Shown here: piece after piece, positions 34,156 through 44,276 of the stretch
Layout: each line of letters starts with the position of its first letter
Position numbering within the stretch: position 1 is the first letter of the stretch
NCBI GenBank assembly: GCA_037501455.1
Contig: CM074858.1
Coordinates: 36,763,001-36,827,000 of the forward strand
From: Lantana camara
Taxonomy: Eukaryota > Streptophyta > Magnoliopsida > Lamiales > Verbenaceae
Length of the DNA: 64,000 nt
Direction of reading: 5' to 3'
Notes under the pieces: model-generated
The model's input: only the letters and a program-made list of their open reading frames with translations
The model's database searches: none
What the model was told of the DNA's origin: nothing
Made by a program: the position numbers and the translations under genes

Positions 34156-36143
34156 TGTTGAACGCTAGGCCACCGCATCCCCCACACTAAAGCTCAATCT
34201 GCATACGAAATGGGAAATCCGTACACGAACCAAGCAGTAGCGAACGGGTGACAGACAAAACCTTGCCTAAGCTAGGCGGTACCTAAACCCTGTACAACAG
34301 ATAAAACAAAATCTTGAAGCGGAAGCACAACAAAGAATACGAATTTTCAAAAACTTTAAAATTTAAAACATCAAACATATCAATACATTTAATATCATCT
34401 ACACGGGTTCAATTGGTCCTAGAAGCTTGTCCCGAAAATATTCACAATAAAGACGGGTTTAACTAATCCAAGAACCTGTCCCGAATTCCATACATACAAT
34501 CAGTAAGCATAAACCTATACAGAGTATATATGTTTAGAAATTAGAAACATAACTGGAACAGAATACTTAATAGACTTAACAAAAGACACTGACTCGACAG
34601 ACACGACACACCGCCGACTAGCTCGAACTCCAACAACTTGCAGTTGCAAACTAAAAACATAGGTGGGGCGAGGGTCAGTCCACTGACTGAGTGAGGGGGC
34701 TGAACACACACACACACACTCACACTATACAAAATAGGGAGCAGAGCACATATTAAAAGAAAGACTATGAACCGGGAATAGGGTTTTGCATACCAAAACC
34801 ATTTTCAAATCAAACTTGTTCATATCTTATCAAAACGTAACAAGCCGAGCATACTTATATCATATCAAGAGAGAAAGCTCCTATCCCGTTTCATAATCAA
34901 CATAACAGATCATAATCTAATACCCGGAGAGTACGGGTTTCCAACCTTACTTCCATATCATTATCATACTTAGGCAAATCAGAAATACTCACAAATCCAA
35001 TCGTATTAAATCCCGTATCCAACCCTAACATCGGGAAGTCTGTACGCGGGGTACGGGCCCACATCTTGCAACTCAATATACGCGGGATAGCTAGTCCACA
35101 TTGTACCTTCCCCATTTATTGACCGAGGGCTCAAAGCACCACACCTCCTCAACCTCCAAGAGTCGCGCGTAGGTACTTCAAATGGAGATTGTGCACAGGC
35201 CAAACCCGACAGCCCAACATCGTCTCGAGCATTCCTTACCACGTCTCGGGGCCCAATATCATTACTAATACAGATTACCAAACTTAACTCGCCACAAATA
35301 AACATAACTTAGCATACCTTACCTTGCAACTTAGCATATGCTATATACGTACCTCTCCGTGTCATCGGAATCTGTAGCTGGTATGAAGACACACGGTTTG
35401 GAGCATAGCCTCGTTGTAAAACATTTCAAGCTCACATATGCTGGTATATATATAGTTCGAAAACCTTTAATCGTATAATAAATTCATAAACATATCATAT
35501 AAACACATATCTATTATATAAATATAATAAAATAATCACATGCAAGCTTGAAAACGAGCACAGAGGGTTATAGGTCGCTTTAACTAAACAAATGTCCTAA
35601 AACCTCACCTTACACCGACCAGAACGGAAGACACGAGCAAAGGAGTCCCACTGAACCCAAACAGCTTACAGACACTCCCTGAAGATCCCGTGAACGACTA
35701 AGCACACAGAACACAAGACTCAGACTCCAACAATAACCACAAAAGACGCACGGCCATGCATATGAGCACAAAAGAGACAAAATATAATTCAAGTTTATAC
35801 AATTAAGTCATTCATAGCATATTACAGTTCATCTTACATATCAAGAGATACATAGCTTATAAAAATTCATAACATAAATTTCATAAAATAAGTCAAGACA
35901 TTATGAATTTAATTCCTATGATGCACCAAGTCTCGAAAGGGTAAACGCAATTTACATAACAATTTTACACGTAAATACATATTAGCATATTTCATAATAT
36001 TCTAACAATTAGTATACGTAAGAAATGCATTTAAATTAAATACGACGTATCTTTTCATAGTTTATTACATAGGTTTCATAGTCAATTTAGTTTCTAAACT
36101 TACACAAACACCTCTTAAAAGTAAGAAACATAAACAAGGAGCG
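34156..36143 (-). repeat. Right LTR of A, cut by B
   Basis: It starts about 34156 (TGTTGAACGC...CCGCATCCCCC) and shares with other LARD LTRs the GAAATGGGAAATCCGTACACG and GCGAACGGGTGAC blocks. It breaks at 36143 where B inserted (left TSD GAGCG 36139-36143). No gene is seen. Confidence 0.65.
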
Positions 36144-39100
36144 TGTAGCACCCCACACGCAAGGCGCCACATCCCCCGCACTCCGACCCAACCCGTCTAT
36201 GAAATGGGAAATCCATACACGTACCAGCTCAGAGCGAACGGGGACTCACTCACTCCATAGGCTAGGCGGGAACTAAACCTTCGCAACCAAATAAAATAAA
36301 TTCAAGAAGACACTGCAATTACGGAAGTGGAACAATTATTCAAAAGATTAAATCAAACCTAAAGACGGGTTCCACTAACATAGATACCTAGTCCCGAATA
36401 TTCATACATAAACATTTCCACATATACATTCTCGTATGTACCAAATGCGTATGAGGTGACTTAGACTTAAATATGAGACTTGACAGACTCAGAACCCCAC
36501 CTAGCACTCCAAACCTGCAAAAGAACAGAAAACAAAGCCGGGTTCAGTCTATAGGAGACTGGTGGGTATAAAACAGGGCATATCATAAATAATATTGCAG
36601 AATTTAAGCACACACACATGCAAGCTATAATCCCGTTCAAGATTTTTGAGATATTTCCCAAGTGGGTAAAAACCAAGGAAAACAACGCTCGGGATTACAA
36701 CGATCAATTTCATAATTCATAATCATAATTGTTCATGCGGTCAAAACGTGAGCACTGGCGGGTGGGCGAACATCTCCAACCTACTCCTCATGTGTGCATG
36801 TCAATTCAGTTTCTATTTTAGCGATCATACACATTCATACATATTAGTTCATAATCATAATCATATTCATTATCGTTTTGGCAATCCGTGTCCCGGCCTT
36901 CCCGCACGGTTCATAACAATCATAACATAAACATACACATACACCTTCTTCCTCCGGGTGGTGGACGGGTTAGCAAGACCCGACCATCGGTCCATACATA
37001 GGCCAATGGGGTTTCATGACTCCCCCAAGGGCACTCAGCTCCCATTCCCCGCTAAACCTCCTAGCGAGGGCCGGTATCACCGTAAATGTGGTGGGACTAG
37101 TACAAGGGATCACCGTCGGCCCTTGCCTCCCCTGATAGCCACTTGCACTAAGTCCCTGGGCCCGTGCAATCATAATCATGACCACGCCAAAAATCATGAG
37201 GTGGGAATACATAAAAGAAGGGCTTTACGTTAGAAAATCATAGACTCTTTGGAAAAAACTCGATATATATATACATATAATATTTTTGGCTTAAAACTTT
37301 CACATAAGGGGTATATCGGGTCATCATAGCTAATAGAAGAGAAACCCACCTGTTACACCTTACCGAAAACCAAGAAGACAAGAAGATTGGAGAATAACCT
37401 ATGAACCCGGCATCTCCGCCCTAGAGAAAGCTGTACAAAAGACACGTAACGTGCTCGTGAGACTCAAGACTCCAAATGAACCTTACATGACGCACGGCAA
37501 TACAATGCATATGATAAGAGATGCATAAGAAGTGAAAATCATGTTATAATGCCATATAACCACGCAATTCATTCAACACGTTCAACACGTCGAGGTTTCA
37601 TACTCATACGAATTCATATCTTTCATAAGTCATACCAAAACAACTCATAAATTCCATATAACAATCACAAACACATACCATAATAAGTTTATATTGGGAA
37701 TTAGATGAAAACAAAGTCATTCAACTTATTTAAATAAATAGGAACATGAAATGGTATCAAATTAATTCTATAATTTCATATAGGATAAACAAATAAAGAC
37801 ATTCAAATCATTTAAATAGGTATGAACATGAAATAGATAATAAGTTAAACAATTAGTATAGATATATATACGTACACAAATACTCATGCATGCATATTGT
37901 AAATATATATATATATATATACATATACACACTCACGTACATTACATGCATGCGTTAAAATAAAAATCATATAACACACTCATAATACATGCATGCATTA
38001 TTCAATACATACACATGTACACAAACGCATGCATTATATGTAATATATATATATCACATTTGTTCACCATGCACACACGTAAACACAAATTCATTTATAA
38101 ATACATATGTATATATCACATTTGCAACCCACACGCACATAAAGACATCACAACAATTAAAGAAAGCAACAGCAGCAGCAGCTCATGAACAGGGGTTCAA
38201 AAACCCCTTGCACGGTTGTTCCTCAACACAGAATCAATTCCGGGACCAAAATGGGACTGAACGGTCGTTCAGTCCCATACATGGAGAAATCTGAACGGGG
38301 GTTCAGATGTACAGAACCAGCAGCTTTCTTCATCCCGGGCGAACAGCCGTTCATGCAGGCCGACAGCAGTTTCTTCTTCGACTTTGCAGCTGAAAACTGA
38401 CCCAAAACCTTGGCAAAACTGGGGATACATATAGAACAACATATATTCTTCAAAGCCATTCTAAAACACATGAAAAAGAACACCAAAAGTCCATCAAATC
38501 AGTCCCAAAATCATGACAGCAGCTAGGCATGGAAGAGCAGATTATTTCCTTGCATTTTCTTGAAACACAACAATGGTAAATCATGCTATGATCAAGTACC
38601 ATGAAGTATGAGGCAAATATTGAAGTTAGGGAGTTCAAATGACCAACAAACAAGCATAAATTCAGATCATAAAGCAAGGATTAGCATGGATTCAAGAAAT
38701 GGAGTCATGACCTAACTATTCATCTTCTTCTTGAAAAACTCATGAAAGCATGCTCAAAATTAGGGATGAATGGATCAAAATGACTCTAATTGAATGTATA
38801 TTACAATCATAAACTCACCTTATGGATTGATTGAGGTTTGAAAGAGATTTGAGCTCCAAAATCTCCAAATAGGGCATGGTGACGGGATTTCTGGAAAGCA
38901 GAGGCTTTGGCCTGATTTTTCTTTGTGTGAGGTGTGTGTTTCGGTTTGGGGAGATATATATCAGATAGTGGGCTTAAATAGGGTTCCATATCCTCCAACC
39001 ATGGTTAATTTGGTCAAGATTTGAGGTAGATATGAGGAAAATGGCTAAGTGTGGCAATTTAGCGGCCGTCTCGTTTTTCGGTTAAATTTTGGGGGTCTAA

Positions 39101-39788
39101 ATGGTCTTAGAAAAATATGAGGCTAAATTTATTGAACCTGAATTTTTGTTACGAGTTCAACGGAGTTGACAAAACTCGATTCCGAGCTCCCGAGCTCAAG
39201 ATATCACAAACGGAACCAAGGGTGCGCTAATTGCTCATTAGCCCCCGATTTGGATTCCAAGAACAAAATAAATTCGAAACTCATGCAAACGAACCCGAAA
39301 ACATGAAACGAACATATATTCATAATCATGACACGCATAAATCCAACATATTAAATTTGCACGAGATTTCGGTATCAAATCATATATGAACGAAGCACGT
39401 TTATAACACTCATGAACAATGCGTAAATATATTCAAAGAATTTCACAATTTAAAACAAAATTTAAATTCATAATTAAATATAAAACAAAGTGGATGAAAT
39501 AAAATATCAATTAAATCAAAGTGTACACATTTATTTAATTACAATCAAATGCACGATTATTACAATTAAATTTAAAATCAAATGCATGCTTTGATATGGT
39601 TTAAAATTAAAATGCATGAATACATCTATTCCATTAAATCAATTATATTTAGTACTAATAACATTAAATTATGATAATTAACATTTAATATAAAATTAAA
39701 TATGCATATCACTTATAAATAATTAATTCGCGCAAATTGGTAAACACATATGTCATACTATATGACTAAAAAAAACTGGGGCGTTACA
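36144..39788 (-). repeat. Left (3') LTR of B
   Basis: TGTAGCACCCCAC...GGGGCGTTACA. It contains CCTTCTTCCTCCGG at 36944-36957, the complementary form of the CTCCAGGGCGGAG module near 37410, TA-rich microsatellite 37861-38110 and the palindrome cluster 38187-38352. Small ORFs at 36467-37233 recur in the right LTR and follow the repeat, not a gene. Confidence 0.92.
38187..38352. repeat. Palindrome cluster of B LTR
   Basis: Four inverted repeats on a GAAC..GTTC core: 38187-38198 GAAC-AGGG-GTTC; 38251-38278 with a 13-bp perfect stem ATGGGACTGAACG/CGTTCAGTCCCAT and 2-nt centre; 38289-38308 ATCTGAAC-GGGG-GTTCAGAT; 38341-38352 GAAC-AGCC-GTTC. Confidence 0.85.
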
Positions 39789-39790
39789 AT

Positions 39791-39803
39791 CTCTCCCCCT
39801 TAA
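39791..39803 (-). promoter_or_regulatory. 3' polypurine tract of B
   Basis: The minus strand reads TTAAGGGGGAGAG, 2 bases from the LTR edge at 39788. Confidence 0.9.
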
Positions 39804-39849
39804 AAAAGAATCCGTCCTCGGATTCACTGCACGCCTAAAAACAACCAAT

Positions 39850-40039
39850 AAGAGATTCCCCGTCTCTCACAAGAAACACGGAGAGAGCCCCGTCTCTCAC
39901 AAACAACAATGAGAGAGCCCCGTCTCTTGAGCAACAATGAGAGAACCCCGTCTCTCGCAACCAAAAAGAGCACCCCGTCTCCCAAACAAAGTTAAGAGAA
40001 TCCCCGTTTCTTACAAACAACGACAGCACCCCGTCTCTC
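39850..40039 (-). repeat. 29-bp-period hairpin array of B
   Basis: Seven units on the minus strand follow GAGAGA-CGGGGN-TCTCTC, e.g. GAGAGACGGGGCTCTCTC near 39890 and GAGAGACGGGGTTCTCTC near 39940. An eighth, degenerate unit follows. The array lies about 50 bp from the PPT, the same position as in Y and D. The 82-codon ORF across it is incidental. Confidence 0.85.
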
Positions 40040-41220
40040 AACCAAAATAAAGCAAGGAAGTCTCCAATACTCCCGAGCAACACAACGCAACATCAGAATT
40101 AAAGTCACATAAGGCACTCGACGCAGGTAATAAATATCAACCACGTTGATTATCAATTACTCCAAGTAATTTAACATGAAAAGGAATCAAAACACTTAAC
40201 ACAAAAAAAAAATTAGAAAATAAAAAATAATTTAAATTTTGCATGGATGCATGTATCGTGGATGCTTCATGTACCGTTCACCATAGTTGCGTAATTTAGA
40301 ACTGTGGGTTTGGTTGTCCAATGCATGATCTGTCCCGAAATTGAGTTCAGTGCTCGACTTGTCTTTAAGCTCTTCAGGATACCCAGCGAAGCAATTAATA
40401 GATCCTCTAAGGATTTTATTCTTTATCCCTTCCGACTTTTATTGCTTCTAAACTTCTTTGTCCCTTCCTTAATCTCTATTACATTCTTTCAGCCAGACTA
40501 ACTCTTCGAAGTAACTAATTTTGACATCCACTTATGTGCTTAGAATATCCGTTCCGATGTCCGGTCCATAGCTTCTATCTTTACCCATATCGGCGTCTAA
40601 CATATCCCCGAGGATAACTACTCTTGATAACATTGACAATTCAATCCCGACCTTGAGATATTTCTTATTATGGTCTATCTTAGCACAAATCCTTTCTTAT
40701 TTTCCGTCGAGGGTATCCCTTCACTCTCTTTGACCCTTTAAGGTTATATTCGGTATTTGGCCCCTACAATTCTTTAAGCGAAGATAAAACGTTCTTGATG
40801 ATTCTTAGAGTTTAATTTAAGTTCCCCAATGATCACCCTTATCGGTTTAGCCTCTTCTTTAATCTCCTTCCAACTTATTGAATTAAGCTTTATCGATAGC
40901 ATCCCATTCTACGATAATTTGAATCGGTTCCCTCTTGACAATTTAACTAAGGAGTTTCCTTACTCCTTCATAACTCCTTTATCTTCAAGTCAAACTTTCA
41001 TACGTAGGAAGATTCAACAAGCTATCTTCTCTAATCCTCATGATAATCTTCAACCCGAATTTAGTGGCTCAGCCCTCACTTTAATGATTAACCTCTAAAG
41101 TCGTCTTATTCGCTCACCACCAGAAAGACTTCTAGGTCCTCCCTAATTTGCGGTTCCATTGTTTCTACTAGAGTATTTCTTTGGCACAACCTCAAGTTTC
41201 AAATTTGCCACTTAGTCATG

Positions 41221-41233
41221 CTCTCCCCCTTAA
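41221..41233 (-). promoter_or_regulatory. Internal polypurine tract in B
   Basis: The minus strand reads TTAAGGGGGAGAG, preceded by GACAGAAAATTT, 1.43 kb from the 3' LTR. The upstream CAGAAA context is shared with Y and D. Confidence 0.6.
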
Positions 41234-41360
41234 AATTTTCTGTCGTTACCCGTTGAACTCCATCAATCCTTCTTTCATCGAAATTCTTTGACGGAAAATT
41301 TCATTTGGGAGGGTTTTAAATGACATAGCAACCCAAGAGTTATATCTCTCAACTTCCCTT

Positions 41361-41543
41361 TCAATTCTCTCGAGGTACGAAACTCATTTCTCTATTCTTG
41401 TTCGGTTCGAACACCCTAAAGCCAACTCTAGTCTCGCGTCTCTTTCTGAATCCCATTTCCATCAACCTGTCCCTTACTTGAAGTTCTTTATCTTCCCCGA
41501 CATCATCTCCCTTGTAATATACAACTCCATTGTTTCTTTTCAT
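41361..41543 (-). pseudogene. Remnant of conserved LARD ORF, block 2 (B copy)
   Basis: The 60-codon frame starts MKRNNGVVYYKGDD and contains KELQVRDRLMEMGF. It stays open longer than the Y copy, which suffered a 1-base insertion. Basic and acidic residues dominate; no known domain. Confidence 0.45.
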
Positions 41544-42103
41544 CTAAATTCGAATGTGGCTCGGTTGGAACGATACTTGATAGATGAGATAAAAGGACTT
41601 CCTATCAAATAAACACTAAAATGCATGTCGGGTTAAATGCCGATGCATGTGGCACTCTTGTAACAATTTGATATGCAACACATTAGGCAATAAAATCAAA
41701 TAGAAATGCACATGCACGTATAAGTAAGGAAAATTAAATTAAATAATTGATGCAGAGTATGATGCACGTGCTATGAATGTCTGGAACCTGTCACCAAGAT
41801 GGCTCGCCAGTAGCTCGCTATCTCTTCCTCGTTTCTCCAATCACGGTGTTACTTCGAATTGCTAGTCATGCCTTGTCTTTCCCACGGTCTTCAAATTTTT
41901 CCATGAATCTTTGTGCATCACTTGTATCTTCCCCGATCCGAAATTGCAATTTTCACGATCCCTGATTGCTTCGATGTCCACTGAATTAGCATCTAAATTT
42001 CTCCCCGAGAATCACCCTTCAAGCCCAAGTTCTCTTACACAATGAATCTTAATGTAGTTCTGAACCCTACTTCTCATCATCACCTTGGTCAGGACTCCCG
42101 TGC

Positions 42104-42370
42104 TTACCCTTTATGAGTGGAGATTAGTGAATTACACTCGTTTTCCGATTGCTTATACTTGAACACATGATTGTCTCCCAAAAGGTCTTTGCATTTCTTT
42201 ACCGTTTCCATTTGTTGCTCCATATTTCCCAATTCAACCTCACAACACGACAATTCAGCTTGGATTTGGAAAATGAACTCAAATCCTATCCTTAATGTTG
42301 TCACCTTCCATGAATTTGTATTTATCACCTTACTTGCCTTTCCACAGTCCCTTCCTGACTCGTCTTCCAT
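42104..42370 (-). pseudogene. Remnant of conserved LARD ORF, block 1 (B copy)
   Basis: The best-preserved copy, 88 codons, contains FIFQIQAELSCCEVELGN followed by MEQQMETVKK. The paired cysteines and the following helix-prone EQQMET segment recur in Z and partly in Y. It may be the remains of an accessory or gag-like protein. Function unknown. Confidence 0.5.
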
Positions 42371-43118
42371 GTTAATCGAAATCTACAACACCCGAATCCG
42401 TACTCTTCTCAATCTTGACTTCTACAACTCAAGTTCTAATCAATAGGTTTATTCAGAAACCCTTCCTTAATGTCCTTTAATGCATGACTCCCACCGGACC
42501 CCTTTTACCTAGACTCTTCTTCATTGTCAATATCACTTCAATAATCCGAGCCCTGAACTAAAATACCTTCAAGATTCATTCCTTAGATTGAACGATACCG
42601 TTGAATCCGATTATCGTATTTTACGTTGGAGAGCTGCATATATCAATCTTCGGAGTCAACAACATTCCCCGACAACTCTTGTCTCATCAAATACCTCTCT
42701 ACCCTTGCATCTCCAAAATGATCCTCCATTCCGACTCCTATTCATTAACTCTAACTCCATCTATGAAGACCACGCGTCTAAAATTCTCTATATTCTCCCC
42801 AGTACATCCTTCCTATCTTACGTGCCTCAGAAAGAATTTGTAATAGATTATTGTTATCAGAGAACTTGGCCGTGGTTTGATATCAGCTTTATAACCTAGA
42901 AACCACAACTCATTTCGAGAATATATGCATGCGATTAGTGCATGCTCATGGCACATATTCAACCCGAAAGGTAAGGATCCATATAATAATGCAACAGATA
43001 ATTCAACAAAATTCAAAAGGAAAGCCAAATTTCATATTCAAGATCAATGCAATGCACACATTATCACGTAGTTCCTAAGCCGTACGACCTAGACTGACTC
43101 AATCACGACACGAGAACA

Positions 43119-43147
43119 CCGGTTTTGCAACCGGGCTGTAATACCAC
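43119..43147 (-). promoter_or_regulatory. Degenerate PBS and post-PBS hairpin of B
   Basis: The minus strand reads TGGTATTACAGCCC, two mismatches from the iMet PBS, then CCGGTT-GCAA-AACCGG (43134-43119) with a 6-bp stem. The hairpin is intact although the PBS has drifted. Confidence 0.8.
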
Positions 43148-43154
43148 TTAAGGA

Positions 43155-44276
43155 TGTAGCACCCCACACGCAAGGTGCCACATCCCCCGCACTCCGACCC
43201 GACCCGTGTATGAAATGGGAAATCCATACACGTGCCAGCTCAGAGCGAACGGGGACTCACTCACTCCATAGGCTAGGCGGGAACTAAACCTTCGCAACCA
43301 AATAAAATAAATTCAAGAAGATACTGTAATTACGGAAGTGGAACAATTATTCAAAAGATTAAATCAAACATAAAGACGGGTTCCACTAACATAGATACCT
43401 AGTCCCGAATACTCATACATAAACATTTCGACATATACATTCTTGTATGTACCAAATGCGTATGAGGTGACTTAGACTTAAATATGAGACTTGACAGACT
43501 CAGAACCCCGCCTAGCACTCCAAACCTGCAAAAGAACTGAAAACAAAGCCGGGTTCAGTCTATAGGAGACTGGTGGGTATAAAACAGGGCATATCATAAA
43601 TAATATTGCAGAATTTAAGCACACACACATGCAAGCTATAATCCCGTTCGAGGTTTTTGAGATATTTCCCAAGTGGGTAAAAACCAAGGAAAACAACGCT
43701 CGGGATTACAACGATCAATTTCATAATTCATAATCATAATTGTTCATTCGGTCAAAACGTGAGCCCTGGCGGGTGGGCGAACATCTCCGATCTACTCCTC
43801 GTGTGTGCATATCAATTCAGTTTCTATTTTAGCGATCATACACATTCATACATATTAGTTCATAATCATAATCATATTCATTATCGTTTGGGCAATCCGT
43901 GTCCCGGCCTTCCCGCACGGTTCATAACAATCATAACATAAACATACACATACACCTTCTTCCTCCGGGTGGTGGACGGGTTAGCAAGACACAACCATCG
44001 GTCCATACATAGGCCAAGGGGGTTTCATGACTCCCCCAAGGGCACTCAGCTCCCATTCCCCGCTAAACCTCCTAGCGAGGGCCGGTATCATCGTAAATGT
44101 GGTGGGACTAGTACAAGGGATCACCGTCGGGCCTTGCCTCCCCTGATAGCCACTTGCACTAAGTCCCTTGGCCCGTGCAATCATAATCATGTCCACGCCA
44201 AAAATCATAAGGTGGGAATACATAAAAGAAGGGCTTTACGTTAGAAAATCATAGACTCTTTGGAAAAGACTCGATA
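43155..44276 (-). repeat. Right (5') LTR of B, truncated by C
   Basis: It matches 36144-37264 with scattered substitutions. The C insertion follows CGATA (44272-44276), the presumed left copy of its TSD. Confidence 0.92.

Larger units (their letters stand above)
21201..36143 (-). mobile_element. Element A: oldest LARD-like element, cut by X, D and B
   Basis: The minus-oriented element has a left LTR remnant 21201-22920, internal DNA 22921-24413 and 33627-34155, and a right LTR from 34156. The two LTR remnants overlap by about 77 bp (21201-21277 and 36067-36143), so together they account for a full LTR of about 3.6 kb. No pol is present in about 2 kb of internal sequence. A hairpin array and a purine-rich tract (CTCCCCCCC on the plus strand) lie at the left, 3' end. 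No clear PBS is seen at 34156, so that edge is approximate. From 23546 to 24329 I see nothing recognisable. Confidence 0.65.
36144..44276 (-). mobile_element. Element B: LARD-like element cut by C
   Basis: The left (3') LTR 36144-39788 (3,645 bp), internal region 39789-43154 (3,366 bp) and the first 1,122 bp of the right (5') LTR are visible. The right LTR is interrupted at 44276; the intact copy continues CGATATATATATACAT at 37258. The internal region is homologous to Y and Z, holds both ORF remnants, and lacks gag-pol. The LTR copies are close but with scattered differences. Confidence 0.92.

Noticed and set aside
36467..37233. Pairs of ORFs of 60-91 codons repeated at 43478-44244
   Set aside because: They lie in the two LTRs of B and drift together with them, with no coding bias seen.
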